Shown in pieces: positions 8,716 to 18,700 of a stretch of DNA of 64,000 nt (position 1 is the stretch's first letter; each line of letters begins with the position of its first letter). Position numbers and translations under genes: made by a program. Location of the stretch: positions 162,964 to 226,963 of the forward strand of contig NZ_JASHIK010000006.1 of NCBI RefSeq assembly GCF_030733745.1. The letters run 5' to 3'. The notes beneath the pieces are model-generated. The model did no database searches. It was not told the DNA's origin and was given only the letters and a program-made list of their open reading frames with translations. Source of the stretch: Stappia sp. MMSF_3263. GTDB lineage: Bacteria; Pseudomonadota; Alphaproteobacteria; Rhizobiales; Stappiaceae.

Positions 8716-10875
8716 TTACTCGGCCGCCACAAGGGCAGCATCCTCCTCGTCGGCATCCGCCTTATCGTCCTCTCCGTCATCATCGCCGAGGAATGCCGGA
8801 AGAGCCTCATCTGCTCCGTCCTCCTCACCTTCCGTCTCGACCGGCGCGGCTTCGCAATCGTCCGTCATGCGCAGCGGTTCCGGCAACCAGCCGGTGCCGG
8901 CCAGCAGGCGTTCAGCCTCCCTGGCCATATCGCCCTTCTTGAGATGGTCGATCAGCTCGGCGGCACGCTCGCCCGCCCCCTCGCGCACGGCTTCGAGGAT
9001 GCGAGGCTTGGTGACCCGGCCGAGATAGTTCTCGACCGTCGGCGTCCAGCCGGCTTCCACCATGTCGAGGTCGACAGCGCGCGCGAGGCGATCCGCCTCA
9101 GCGAGACGTTGCTGGATGCCGTGCACGGTGACGGTGCCACCGCCGTAGCGGTCGGCCTTCTCGTAAAGGGCATTGACCCCGAAAGCCGCGCAATGAGCGA
9201 AGAGCTCCGCCTGCTCGGTGCCTTCAAGAGAAGCGAGCCAATCCCAGAGGGCGGCCTCGTCGTCCGGCATACGTGCCTCCCAGGCCTTGTGGCGTTCCTC
9301 GATAGCCTGTGCCGCCGGAATGTCCTTCAAGCCAGGTGCTTGCAGGGAGAAGCCGGTGTTGCGCACCGAGACTTCCATGGCCGGGCTATAGGTCATGTAG
9401 CGAGAGAAGACGTCCCGGCAAAACTTGTGCAGCACGGCCAGGAACGCGACGGACGGATTGTTCGCCAGCCTGTCGCGCAGCGCCAACGTCCGCTCGGCCG
9501 TCAGCTCCGTCACCAGGCGTTCCGGCAGCGGCTTGATGACTTCGCCTTCATCGTCATCCGTATCCGTCGGCTGGCTGCCGATGGTGATGACAGCGTGCCG
9601 GGCAGAAGGATCGACATCGGCATCGGCGCGGTCGATGTCGGCCTCACCACCGTTCCCGGAGCCACTGCCCTCAACGGCGACGTCAAGCTCATCCTCTGGA
9701 CGGACATAGCCGCGATCGACGACGAGTTCACCGTCCCGGCCGATGCTGAGGAAGACACCGGCGCGGGCGATTTCGTCCGGATCGAAGCTGACGGGACGGT
9801 TCTCGAAAGCCTCAAGCGCGGCCTCGATCTCCGCGAGACGCCGATCGACCTCGTCGGGCAGATCGCTGGCCTCCGTGTATTCCGACTCGAGATCGTCATA
9901 CTCGTTGCGGAGTGCCTCGCGGGCCGCCCGTTCCTCGTCTATGAGGTCCTGCATCGTGCCGGTGAGTTTGCGCAGGCCGTTGGCGTGACCATAGGGGAGC
10001 TCGACCGAAGCTTCGATCCACCGCCAACCGTCGCCGGCAATCTCGTCAGCCATACGTTTCAGCTTTTCGTCCACCAAGCGGTCGAGCAGGGCGACGTCCT
10101 CCAGCCAGCCGTCATTGTCCTGGGAGAAGAGGTCACGCAAGACGGCTCCACCCGCCGCCTCATAAGCTTCAAGGCCGATGAAACGGGCGCGCTTGTCGGA
10201 AGAAGGCACCGAGGTTTCAGTGAGCATACGCCGGATCTGCCACGGCTCTTTCTGCCAGGAATTGCGGATATTCTCCCAGACCTGCTCCTGACGGACATGC
10301 TCGGGATTGACGGTGAAGGCCATCAGCATCTCCAGCGTCATGCCGTCCTCGGCATAGACGTCGAGCAGCACGGGAGACACAGTGGCAAGGCGAAGCCGTT
10401 GCCTGACGACCTGGACCGTGGTGAAGAAGGCCGCCGCGATCTCCTCCTCGCTCATGCCTTTTTCGCGCATGTCAAAGAAGGCGCGGAACTGGTCGAGGGG
10501 ATGGAGTGCAACACGCTGAGTGTTTTCGGCCAGACTGTCGTCCTCGGCGAGGATGTTTGTCGCCGGATCGCGGACGACACAGGGCACCGGCGCGGTCTTT
10601 GCCAGACGCTTTTGCTTCACGAGGATTGCCAGGGCCTGATAGCGACGGCCGCCGGCCGGCACCTCGAACATGCCGGTCTCGTGGCCAGCCTCATCGAGCA
10701 AAGGGCGGACATTGAGGCTCTGGAGGAGTGTGCCGCGGCGGGCGATATCCTCGGCCAGTTCCTCGACAGAAACGCCGGCTTTGATACGCCGGACGTTGGA
10801 CTGACTGAGAACGAGCTTGTTGAAGGGAATATCGCGCGAGGGCGACAGGGTGAGTTTCTGATTTGCAGTTGCCAT
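8716..10875 (-). CDS. Large ParB/RepB-like DNA-binding protein
   Basis: A 719-residue protein. Residues ~12-125 are a ParB/Srx-type N-terminal domain, with VPAGGRRYQA and SLAENTQRVALHP corresponding to the conserved boxes (the CTP-handling region in chromosomal ParBs). Residues ~130-200 form the helix-turn-helix ParB DNA-binding domain. The remaining ~500 residues are acidic, with a coiled-coil-like Glu/Arg-rich segment around 310-400. Chromosomal ParB is ~300 residues, so this is the long plasmid/ICE type. The ATG beginning MATANQKL was chosen because it falls 7-8 bases after the GGAGAC at the end of the structured leader. No ParA partner is visible nearby, which argues for a role in element transcription or maintenance rather than classical partition. 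Confidence 0.88.
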   Translation of the reverse strand: MATANQKLTLSPSRDIPFNKLVLSQSNVRRIKAGVSVEELAEDIARRGTLLQSLNVRPLLDEAGHETGMFEVPAGGRRYQALAILVKQKRLAKTAPVPCVVRDPATNILAEDDSLAENTQRVALHPLDQFRAFFDMREKGMSEEEIAAAFFTTVQVVRQRLRLATVSPVLLDVYAEDGMTLEMLMAFTVNPEHVRQEQVWENIRNSWQKEPWQIRRMLTETSVPSSDKRARFIGLEAYEAAGGAVLRDLFSQDNDGWLEDVALLDRLVDEKLKRMADEIAGDGWRWIEASVELPYGHANGLRKLTGTMQDLIDEERAAREALRNEYDDLESEYTEASDLPDEVDRRLAEIEAALEAFENRPVSFDPDEIARAGVFLSIGRDGELVVDRGYVRPEDELDVAVEGSGSGNGGEADIDRADADVDPSARHAVITIGSQPTDTDDDEGEVIKPLPERLVTELTAERTLALRDRLANNPSVAFLAVLHKFCRDVFSRYMTYSPAMEVSVRNTGFSLQAPGLKDIPAAQAIEERHKAWEARMPDDEAALWDWLASLEGTEQAELFAHCAAFGVNALYEKADRYGGGTVTVHGIQQRLAEADRLARAVDLDMVEAGWTPTVENYLGRVTKPRILEAVREGAGERAAELIDHLKKGDMAREAERLLAGTGWLPEPLRMTDDCEAAPVETEGEEDGADEALPAFLGDDDGEDDKADADEEDAALVAAE

Positions 10876-10884
10876 CAGGGTAGT

Positions 10885-10966
10885 CTCCGCGACGGGCGCC
10901 GAGAGCCTCTCTCTCAACATTCAACCCGTCGCGAAAACCCCACCCCTCCTCTCACTCTCGAAAGGG
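10885..10966 (-). promoter_or_regulatory. Structured 5' leader RNA of the ParB-like gene
   Basis: On the minus strand, CCCTTTCGAGAGTGAGAG (10949-10966) is followed by a hairpin. The outer stem CGCGACGGG/CCCGTCGCG (10925-10933 with 10888-10896) is perfect over 9 bp, and a GAGAG/CTCTC inner stem is nested inside. The outer 3' arm continues directly into GGAGAC, the ribosome site, before the ATG at 10875. Folding would therefore compete with ribosome binding. The same architecture precedes the RadC gene and the ardC remnants. By context it recalls the radC RNA motif described by comparative genomics; that link is from memory and untested. Confidence 0.75.
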
Positions 10967-11053
10967 CACGGCCCGCCCCCTGCGATCGGAAGCCTTCGCC
11001 TCGGGAATGACGGACGAATGCAGCCGAGGTCCGCCATTCCATTCGCCAGGCAA

Positions 11054-11542
11054 TCAGATTTCGCCGAGGGCGCGCAGACTGAGCTCTCGGCCAATGCCGA
11101 CGATGATATGGTCGTGCAGCGTTAGTCCCAGAACTTTGCAGCCCTTGTTGATTTCCTTCGTCATCGTGATGTCGGCGCGCGAGGGCTCAGGATCGCCTGA
11201 CGGATGATTGTGGACGAGGATCAGCGCGGTCGCATTGAATTCGAGACCGCGTTTCAGGACTTCGCGGGGATAGACCGGCACGTGATCGACGGTCCCGGTC
11301 GCCAGGCACTCATCCGAGATAAGCCGGTTCTTCTTGTCCAGATAAAGCACATGAAACCGCTCCACCTCACCACGAATGGTGAGAGCGCAATAGTCAAGCA
11401 CCGCCTGCCAGGACGACAGCACCGGATTCTGGTTAAGGTGGCGCAGCAGGATCTGGCGCGCTTCGTAAATAACCACCTGCTCCTCAGCCGAGATCGGTGC
11501 GTGCTGCGTTTCCATGGCAAATGTCTTCTGATGCCGGGTCAT
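11054..11542 (-). CDS. radC: RadC-like JAB/MPN-domain protein
   Basis: A 162-residue protein made up almost entirely of the RadC JAB1/MPN domain; it lacks the N-terminal helix-hairpin-helix region of chromosomal RadC (about 220 residues). The JAMM-type metal-binding signature is complete: HNHPSGDPEPSRAD with H111, H113 and D124, plus an upstream conserved glutamate region near 58-62. Short RadC proteins of this kind are typical of plasmids, ICEs and prophages. Their activity is unknown despite the historical DNA-repair name. The start at 11542 lies after a GGGAGACC ribosome site that forms part of the leader hairpin; an internal ATG nine codons later is possible. Confidence 0.9.
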   Translation of the reverse strand: MTRHQKTFAMETQHAPISAEEQVVIYEARQILLRHLNQNPVLSSWQAVLDYCALTIRGEVERFHVLYLDKKNRLISDECLATGTVDHVPVYPREVLKRGLEFNATALILVHNHPSGDPEPSRADITMTKEINKGCKVLGLTLHDHIIVGIGRELSLRALGEI

Positions 11543-11547
11543 GATCT

Positions 11548-11600
11548 GGTCTCCCGACGGGCAGCAGGCCCCTTGCCAATGCTCTCAACCCGTCACGAGG
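11548..11600 (-). promoter_or_regulatory. Structured 5' leader RNA of the radC-like gene
   Basis: On the minus strand GTGACGGGTTGAGAG is followed by CCCGTCGGGAGACC and then the ATG. The outer stem GACGGG/CCCGTC is 11589-11594 with 11556-11561. The internal loop region is about 27 bases and can form a weaker AGCA/TGCT stem. The GACGGGTTGAG and CCCGTC...GGAGAC blocks match those before the ParB-like gene. The upstream GAGAGTGAGAG block is not present here. Confidence 0.65.
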
Positions 11601-11660
11601 AACCGCGCCGCCCTCTTCCTCGGAGAGCGGCGCAAACCTGCAAAGCAGGGCAGCCGGAAT

Positions 11661-12065
11661 TCAGGCTTTCCTGTTTTGCGTATCGACGGAATTTCTGTTG
11701 TGCGCATCATCGCTTCGATGCCGGGCATAAAGTAAGCGCTCAGCCCCGCGGATGCTGCCGGCTTGCCGGGCCACTTCCGCCCATACCGAAATCGAGACAT
11801 CCGTCTGAAACAGGATGTCGCGCTCGATGCCCATTCCGAACGGCAGGTGAATGGACGCGAGTTCTTCAAGTGAAAAGCTGCCCAATTCCGGATAGCCGAG
11901 ATCGGCAAGGCCGAACAGAATGTCGCCGTCAGGATTGAGTTCAGTCGCGAGCCAGACGCCTTGACCGAAAGGATTGAAGAATTTGACGTCCGGCACATGG
12001 TCGGCGCTGCGCTCACGGCCGTTGGCAAGCAGGCGTTCGCGCAATTCGGGGGGCAGGAGGATAAT
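11661..12065 (-). CDS. DUF2958 family protein, probably started at an ATT codon
   Basis: The conserved body reads LLPPELRERLLANGR, then VKFFNPFG, W-L-A-T-E-L, ILFGLADLGYPELG and the IERD segment, which I recognise as DUF2958, a small family found beside ardC, radC and ParB-like genes on mobile elements. No ATG, GTG or TTG lies before the conserved N-terminus. An ATT at 12065 sits five bases after a perfect AGGAGG and gives M-I-L-L-P-P-E-L, the N-terminus expected for the family, so I place the start there. The alternative is a TTG at 12044 that removes the conserved PPE. Either a rare ATT start is used or the original ATG was lost at the junction with the ardC remnant just upstream. Function unknown. 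Confidence 0.7.
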   Translation of the reverse strand: MILLPPELRERLLANGRERSADHVPDVKFFNPFGQGVWLATELNPDGDILFGLADLGYPELGSFSLEELASIHLPFGMGIERDILFQTDVSISVWAEVARQAGSIRGAERLLYARHRSDDAHNRNSVDTQNRKA

Positions 12066-12145
12066 GCCGCCCTCCTGTCGCCGGCGCCAGCGTCGGCGGT
12101 AGAGCTGTCGGCATCCAGAAGGAAGGACACGATCCAGTCGGCGGC

Positions 12146-12244
12146 CCGGCCGGCCTCCGGCTCGGCGATGATTTTGTCCGTGATTTCGGATTAAAGGTTG
12201 GTCCGGTTGCTCCGGGCGCCGGATTTGCCGTTCTGTTTGGACAT
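12146..12244 (-). pseudogene. ardC: Truncated ardC start, left copy
   Basis: An ATG right after the leader at 12250-12330 begins MSKQNGKSGARSNRTNL and then meets a TAA. Beyond the stop the same frame reads SEITDKIIAEPEAGR, which matches the N-terminal motif of ArdC-type antirestriction proteins (V/I-T-D-K-I-I-A-x-L-E-A-G). Nothing of the remaining ~280 residues of ArdC follows; the sequence runs into the DUF2958 gene. A second ardC start fragment occurs at 22.1 kb. I read both as relics of deletion or recombination. Confidence 0.6.
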
Positions 12245-12249
12245 CGCGG

Positions 12250-12330
12250 GTCTCCGCGACGGGCGCCGGAGACTTCTCCTCCGGTCCTCATCCCGTCACG
12301 GCAAGCCCGTCCGCACTCTCACTCTCAAAG
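12250..12330 (-). promoter_or_regulatory. Structured 5' leader RNA, ardC-type, left copy
   Basis: The cleanest member of the leader family. On the minus strand it has CCCTTTGAGAGTGAGAG (about 12316-12332), then an outer stem CCGTGACGGG/CCCGTCGCGG (12292-12301 with 12254-12263, one mismatch that can wobble as RNA), enclosing a perfect CCGGAG/CTCCGG inner stem (12266-12271 with 12279-12284). GGAGAC and an ATG follow. It now leads only into a truncated ardC start. Confidence 0.75.
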
Positions 12331-12425
12331 GGGGCGTTGCGGGGGAATCCCCCGCTCGAAGGGGTCGGCCCAGACTACAGGCTCGGCCGCAGAGGAAGGC
12401 TTTCCCCTCCATCTTCTTCAAGCGG

Positions 12426-15400
12426 TCAGCTACTTGCGATTACCTTCAGCCGCATGGCACGCGTCTCAAGGAGATAGGTTTCCACGCTGGCTAGTAGATG
12501 CAGCCCTTCCTCTGTGACGGCCGCTCGCGACAGTCCAGGCTGAACGATGCGCACATCGAATTCGTAGCGATAGTCCTGCCAGCTCGCTTTCAGCTTCTTG
12601 AGGAAGGCGGCCGTTCCATGTTCGAAGCGAGAAGTCTGGCCCTTCTCGAAGCGCAACTTCTCCCGCTTCAGCATATGAATGAACATTCGATTGGGACGAT
12701 CACGCCAGCGGGCGGATTTCTGGGCCTGCCCGCACACTTCATAGAGATCCTTCACCCGCGTACCAGGCGTGTCGGAACTGGAATATTTGCAATGGTGAAG
12801 CGTCACCTGCACCAGACCTTCAGTTACTCGAAGCGTGACCACATCCGCGATCTCGCCGGCGCCGTCATCGTCGAAAATGAGGTCATATGCGTCACGCTCT
12901 GCGAGCAATGTCTCGATGACGCGTCGCTGCACCGAGTCGGCACGCTTCTCAGGTCCCTGCGCCTCGGCGCGGATATTGGTTTTCGACCAATCCCAGGCCT
13001 CGATCCGGTCGTTGGGATAGGGTTCGACCACGACGCCTTCAGGCAGGGCATAGAGGTGGCTGTAGATCAGCAGTGAGCCATCCCCAAAGTCGATCTGTGG
13101 GGAATCCTCGCCGAAGGATTCCGACAGCGGTTTCACCTTGCCGCTGACCTTTATGGTTGTTTTCGGACCAGAGCGCTGCGGATAGCGGGCAACACCTTCG
13201 GCAAACACAACTTCGAATTCGGCGATATGGGTGTCGCTGCGCACCGCGAAGCGCAACGGACCCGTGCGTTCATGATCCAGCAGCTCGATGTCGCATTCGG
13301 CGAAGGCTACGGGCTCGTCGCCGAAACTGATTTCTATCCGGTCCTCGATTTGCGTCAGCAGCGATTCCGGCCAGTGGATCGCGACCGGCGGCACATGTGG
13401 GCGTTCGCTGATCTGGCGAGGTCGCATCGCGCTCTTGAATACGCCATCGGTGGTGATCCCTGGATCGTTGACGGCCTTGCCGATATCCGCGCACCATTCG
13501 ACCCAGTCAGTCAGATCACGAACCCGCGAAATCGACCAGAACTTGCCTTTGGCTGAACAGCCACGAGAGGCGGGAACGCCGTCGAGGAACCCGGTTGCGA
13601 ACACGTTGTTCTTGATGCGCGACTGGGACTTCGCCGTGTCGAGTCCGTCGGCGACATCGACACCCATATACATGGAGTAGCGGACACCGCGTCCCTGATG
13701 GTGCGTCAGGCCAAGATTGCGCAGGATCAGGCGATTGAACCCATGCAGGCTGCGGAAAACCTCCTCGCCCTCGACCCGGCGCGTGGCCTCACCGCAGACC
13801 GCCTTGGCCAATCGGTCATACGGTCCCTTGATTGAGCTGCTGATATAGAGGAGCTGACTATCGGGATCCCAATGCATCATGTGCAGGTCCCAGGTGACAT
13901 TGGTCGCGTGCTGGGCCGTGGTCCAGCCGGCCTGCTCTTCGGAGCGGGTGACGAAGATGGCGACACGCTGGTGTGGGTTAACCTTCATGCCGAGATAGAC
14001 GCCGGGACTATACAAGTCCTCGGCCCGCAAAGGCTCCCAACCATCGCAATTAGTGCGATAGACGACGGCGTTCATCTTCGGTTCAAGCGTCTGCAGCGGA
14101 ATGTCGCTCAAGTCGCCGACAAAGCCCTTGAACATCTCGGAACGGCGGACCTGCCGGTCGATCTTCGCGGTGCTGAGTGCCTCGACCAGTGCGTTCCAGT
14201 CGGCATCCTCCGCATAGAGCTTGGCCAGTGAACGATCAATGTCGTCAATGCCGGTGTTGGCGATGACGGTGGCGTCGCCGAGGCGTGGATCCTGGCGGGT
14301 GAAGCGGCCGACAAACTGGATGGTGACGGCGATGCTCTTGTGCGGATCGTGCAGGGCGGCGATCTTCAGTTCCGGCAGATCGAAACCTTCGCCAAGCATG
14401 TCCACGCAAACGATGATCCGGCTCTCGAAGCGCCGCAGAGCGGCAAGGTTTGCACGGCGTTCACGGATCGACTGCTGGCTATGAACGATGACCGTACGAA
14501 GTTCCGGGTACATCTCGCTGTAAAGCTGGTGGAGGGTTCTGGCGCGGTCGATGGTCTGACAGCGCGCCATGGCGAGATGGTTGAGGCCGGCGGCCAGATC
14601 ACCCTGGAGGACTTCACCGAGCTTCTCCGCAATCGCGAGATCGGCGTCCGCCTGATCGAGCCCGAAGACAGCCTCGAAGCGGATCGGTTTGAAATAGCCT
14701 TCGGCCTGCGCCTTCTTGAGCGGATAGGTGTAGATGAACTCGCCGTCGACGCGCCGGCCGTCCTCACGGAACGGTGTGGCGGTGAACTGGACGATCGGAA
14801 GCGGCGGCTCGCGATCGACGAAGAGACCCCGAAAGCGGGCCCAGGTCGGCGCGCCGATGTGATGAGCCTCGTCGATAAACAGTGCCGAGGTACGTGCTGC
14901 CATCCGTTCCTGGACCGCTGCTTCGGCGCGGCCGGCGATCTGCATCGTCGTGACGATGACATTGGCGCTGTCGAAGATCTCATCCACCTCGACTACCGTC
15001 GTCGGAATGTGCGAAAGGCGCATCACCACGGGAAATACTGCCTTGTCTTCCAGGCATTGCTGTTGCCTCAGCACGCCGAAGGTCTCGAATTTGCCCGCGA
15101 TCTGCTCTCGCAGGGCGTCCGTCGGCACCACGACCAGCAGTCTCTCGAAGCGCTGGTGGGCGTTGAGCGCGAGCATGGTTTCCGTCTTGCCGGTGCCCGT
15201 CGGCATGACGATGGTGGCCGGATCGCTCGATCGCGTCGCATGGGCCAAAGCCGCGTGCAACGCGCCGATTTGGGGACGTCGCAGACCGGGCTGGGCTGGC
15301 CGCTCACTTTCGGCGGCTCGTCCCTCCCGGAGATGAAAGGCGCCTAACCAGGATGCCGAAACCTCTGCCAGCCGTTCGACCCGCGCTTGGCGATTCAACA

Positions 15401-15764
15401 TGTCGATGCGGATGGGCAACGCAGTCATCCACCGGCCTTCGCCGGCATCGAGTGCTTTGGCGATCTGCGCCGGTTCACTTGCACCGGGGACTAGAAGAAT
15501 GAGATCGGCCTCCAGCGAAGTGGCGGTCTTCGCATTTAGGATCTTCAGTGTCTCGCCGGTCGGCAGCGTGGTTTCATAACCCGTCACACGGCGGATCGAA
15601 AAGGGTCGCAGCCGGCAACGCACGCGCGGCGGCGGAACCGCCAACTGGCGTATCGGGCTTCCCAGGACTTTGCCCTCGATCGCAAGCCGAGCCGGCAGAA
15701 GCAGTTCGACCTCGGGATTGAAGAGATCGTCCTGGGCGGGCTCGGGGCGTTTGCGGGAGGCCAT
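12426..15764 (-). CDS. DEAH-type SF2 helicase with possible C-terminal nuclease fold
   Basis: A 1112-residue protein and the last gene of the three-gene cargo operon. Residues ~160-350 are the first RecA-like domain: Walker A PTGTGKT (188-194), DEAH (298-301) and FTATPF (328-332). The second domain (~400-530) contains DMLGEGFDLPE and QFVGRFTRQ. Residues ~560-900 match nothing I know. Near the C-terminus, IADVV (D974) followed after ~18 residues by HHCKYS (C992-K993) resembles the D...(E/C)xK core of Mrr-like restriction endonucleases; that part is inference. The ATG beginning MASRKRPEP lies 14 bases after the preceding stop with GAGGA in front, so I preferred it to an upstream start overlapping the previous gene. 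The protein is probably a DNA translocase acting with the AddAB-like pair. Confidence 0.85.
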   Translation of the reverse strand: MASRKRPEPAQDDLFNPEVELLLPARLAIEGKVLGSPIRQLAVPPPRVRCRLRPFSIRRVTGYETTLPTGETLKILNAKTATSLEADLILLVPGASEPAQIAKALDAGEGRWMTALPIRIDMLNRQARVERLAEVSASWLGAFHLREGRAAESERPAQPGLRRPQIGALHAALAHATRSSDPATIVMPTGTGKTETMLALNAHQRFERLLVVVPTDALREQIAGKFETFGVLRQQQCLEDKAVFPVVMRLSHIPTTVVEVDEIFDSANVIVTTMQIAGRAEAAVQERMAARTSALFIDEAHHIGAPTWARFRGLFVDREPPLPIVQFTATPFREDGRRVDGEFIYTYPLKKAQAEGYFKPIRFEAVFGLDQADADLAIAEKLGEVLQGDLAAGLNHLAMARCQTIDRARTLHQLYSEMYPELRTVIVHSQQSIRERRANLAALRRFESRIIVCVDMLGEGFDLPELKIAALHDPHKSIAVTIQFVGRFTRQDPRLGDATVIANTGIDDIDRSLAKLYAEDADWNALVEALSTAKIDRQVRRSEMFKGFVGDLSDIPLQTLEPKMNAVVYRTNCDGWEPLRAEDLYSPGVYLGMKVNPHQRVAIFVTRSEEQAGWTTAQHATNVTWDLHMMHWDPDSQLLYISSSIKGPYDRLAKAVCGEATRRVEGEEVFRSLHGFNRLILRNLGLTHHQGRGVRYSMYMGVDVADGLDTAKSQSRIKNNVFATGFLDGVPASRGCSAKGKFWSISRVRDLTDWVEWCADIGKAVNDPGITTDGVFKSAMRPRQISERPHVPPVAIHWPESLLTQIEDRIEISFGDEPVAFAECDIELLDHERTGPLRFAVRSDTHIAEFEVVFAEGVARYPQRSGPKTTIKVSGKVKPLSESFGEDSPQIDFGDGSLLIYSHLYALPEGVVVEPYPNDRIEAWDWSKTNIRAEAQGPEKRADSVQRRVIETLLAERDAYDLIFDDDGAGEIADVVTLRVTEGLVQVTLHHCKYSSSDTPGTRVKDLYEVCGQAQKSARWRDRPNRMFIHMLKREKLRFEKGQTSRFEHGTAAFLKKLKASWQDYRYEFDVRIVQPGLSRAAVTEEGLHLLASVETYLLETRAMRLKVIASS

Positions 15765-15778
15765 GGTCGCGTCCTCGA

Positions 15779-18700
15779 CTAAGCCGCAATCGTCTGGGGC
15801 GAAGGCGGGACGGTGATCACCGTTCCGCTCGACATCAGAACGATCAGGCCCCGTTCGGCGCCGGTCATGTCGAGATAGGCACACACTTGGGCCCGATAGT
15901 GATCGAGTGTCTCCTGGGCGGGATTCACGTCGCTCTTCCAGTCGATCACGACGGCTGGCCGACCTTCCGGATCAATTGTAAGCGCGTCCGCAACGCCGAC
16001 CGTCGCAACCAACTCCGCATCTTCTTGCTGAAGGGCATAGACCGGAAATTCTCCGAGCAATGAGGGACGCAGGGCCGCAACCTCCGACAAGGCCAGCGTC
16101 CGCGTCACGCAATCGGCCAGTTCTTCGGGAGAAAGTCCGTTCGCCGGATCGGAGGAGAGCTCCTTGCCGAGCGCACGGATGAGGTCAGCGGCACGCGCGG
16201 TGAGCGACTCGCCGGCCTCGTAGCATTCACCTGTCAGGACTTCTTCCATGAGCTTGTGAAGGATCAATCCACGCTCGCGCCCGCCCTGGATGGAAGTGGG
16301 CGCTTCGGCGTCTGGCGTCGAAGCATCAGCTGAGCCGGTCCATATATCCGGTTCTTCTTTCTGAAGCACCGAACCGGTCGCCGCCTCGTCGCGGCTCGGT
16401 GCAAGCCAGGTCAGGTGCATCTGCTTTTTGGCAATCACACCAGCCTCATTGGCAAAACTCTCCCGTGTCTGGTCGTTTGTGGCATCGCCTGTCACCGCGA
16501 TCGGATCGAGCGGCAGATGCGACACGTCAAAGGGAGGGAGTTCTGTCAGGGACAGGTCCACCAGACCGATCCAGGCCGACGCTGAAGGCTTGGCGTCGAG
16601 CCGCGGCAAGACCAAGAGCTCCCGGGCGCGGGTTGCCGCGACATACCAGAGCCGGACTCGCTCGCGGTCCAGTTCATCCTTCTCAGCCTGCCGCGCCGCG
16701 TCGTAACCGGACGGAGGGACACCCAGAACCGGGCAGTAGAAGGTATCAGTCTGGCGATCGGTCACGGCGCTATCAGGCGCCATCACACCTGTCATGGTGT
16801 TAATGGGGATGACGACCGGCCATTCGAGACCTTTCGCGGCATGCATCGTGTAGAGGGCGACGGCTTCTTCCTGCGCATCAGGCCGTCCTTCCACCGCACG
16901 GGACTCATTCGTCCATGCCGCCGTTATTGTCTCGGAAAAGGCCCGCAGGCCGCGTACTGCATAGCCGACGGCGAGGCTGAGATAGAGATCGACATTGGCA
17001 AGCGCTCGTTCTGCCTGACCGCGATGCCGTTCCAGAAGAACCGGGCGTAACCGAAGAACGTCGACGGCCTGCGAAAGAAGATCGTGCGGTGTCGTGCTAT
17101 TGGCGCGTTTCTGGAGCGCCTGCAGCCGCTCGATCACATCGCTCGCCAGCGGATGCACTATTGCTGCGGAGTCGACGCCGAGGTCGAGCTGCGGGATCCG
17201 GTCAGGCTCTTGCTCCGAACGCGGAAGCGCCCAGACGATGTCCAGGAGTTCCTCTTCGCTGAGCCCGACAATCGGGCCGCGCAGCAGTGCGCCGAGCGCC
17301 AGCGTATCACGACGATCGGCGAGAACCCGCGTGATTGCGATGAGGTCCTGGACTTCCTGCCGGCGAAACAGCCCTTTACCGGCCTGGGTTGCGACCGGGA
17401 TGCCGCGGCGTTCAAGGGCTTCTTCATAACGCCAGAGTTCCGCGCCGGTCGGGGCGAGCAAGGCGATGTCGCCCGGCTGGCAGGGACGTTCAGCACCGGC
17501 TTTGCGATCCTGGACCGGATGACTGTCGATCAACCGTGCGCAAAGTTCAGCCACCGCTTCGGCTTCGGCGTCGCGTCGCTGCTCGGCGCTGGCCTTGCCG
17601 TTCTCGTCAGCAACCGCGATATCGATCGCCGCGACGCAGACGCCGTCATCCGGATCGCCGTGGAAGGGATCAAGCGCTGTGAAGCCGGGCTGGCCATCAG
17701 CCGACAGGACAGTCTCGAACCGTTCGTTGACGAAAGTGAGGATCGAAGCACAGGAACGGAAATTGGTCGAGATCGAGACGAGTCCGTCCGCGTCCTGTGT
17801 CGAGAAGGCGGTGCGGGCCTGGATATAAGCGCCGACATCCGCGCCGCGGAAACGATAGATTGCCTGCTTGGGGTCGCCAACCAAGAAGAGTGCGCCCGGC
17901 CGAATCCGGAAGCGCGTCCAGTCCTGCGGATCATCATCGGGATCACCGCATAGACGCCAGAAAATTTCGGCCTGGAGCGGGTCGGTATCCTGAAACTCGT
18001 CGACCAAGACCTTTGAATACCGATGGGCGAGCGCCTGTCGCACAGATTCATGGTCACGCAACAGATCGCGCGCGGCGTAGATAAGATCGTCGAAATCGAG
18101 CTGGGCGCTGGTGCGCTTGTGCTCGCGATAGCGTGCCAGGATTGTGCGTGCTTCATCTATCAATGTCGTCAGGACCTGGCCGGAAACCGCCTGGAGCAGT
18201 GCGGTCCACGCGCCACAGCACGCCTCGTACAAACCACTGGCCGTATCGTTCAGCCTGTCGCCGTCTGCCTTGGAAAGCCCGGCCTGCTTGGCCGCCGCCG
18301 CCCATTTGCCCTTCTTGCGGTAGGCGTAAAAACTGCCTGCCCCGGTCGTAAGGTCGGGATGCGGACGTGCAACCAGCAGCCCGACGAGTGCGGCGGGCGT
18401 GGAACCATCTGCAACGGATGGAAGGGCAGCCACCATTTCAGAAAAGCGCGCGGCGAAGACCTCCGTTTCCGGCTCATCGACGCCGGCACCTTGCACAAAG
18501 GCCGATAGTTCGTCGGCCGCCTGCTGGAAGGCTTGCAGGTGGCTTGCAAAGGGCATCGCGTCCGGTGCGACCAGATTCCTCGAACGCCGGAGGGCTTCGG
18601 CGATCTTATGCATCAGAGCGACGGTCTCTCCCGGGCTATGCAGAACCATCTCGGCCAGGACACCGCCCTGATCGCCAGACAATCGCTCGCGCAGCCAGCC

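Noticed and set aside
8692..11010. 772-codon plus-strand frame over the ParB-like gene
   Set aside because: Shadow of ParB; the minus strand has ParB boxes, a leader and a terminator.
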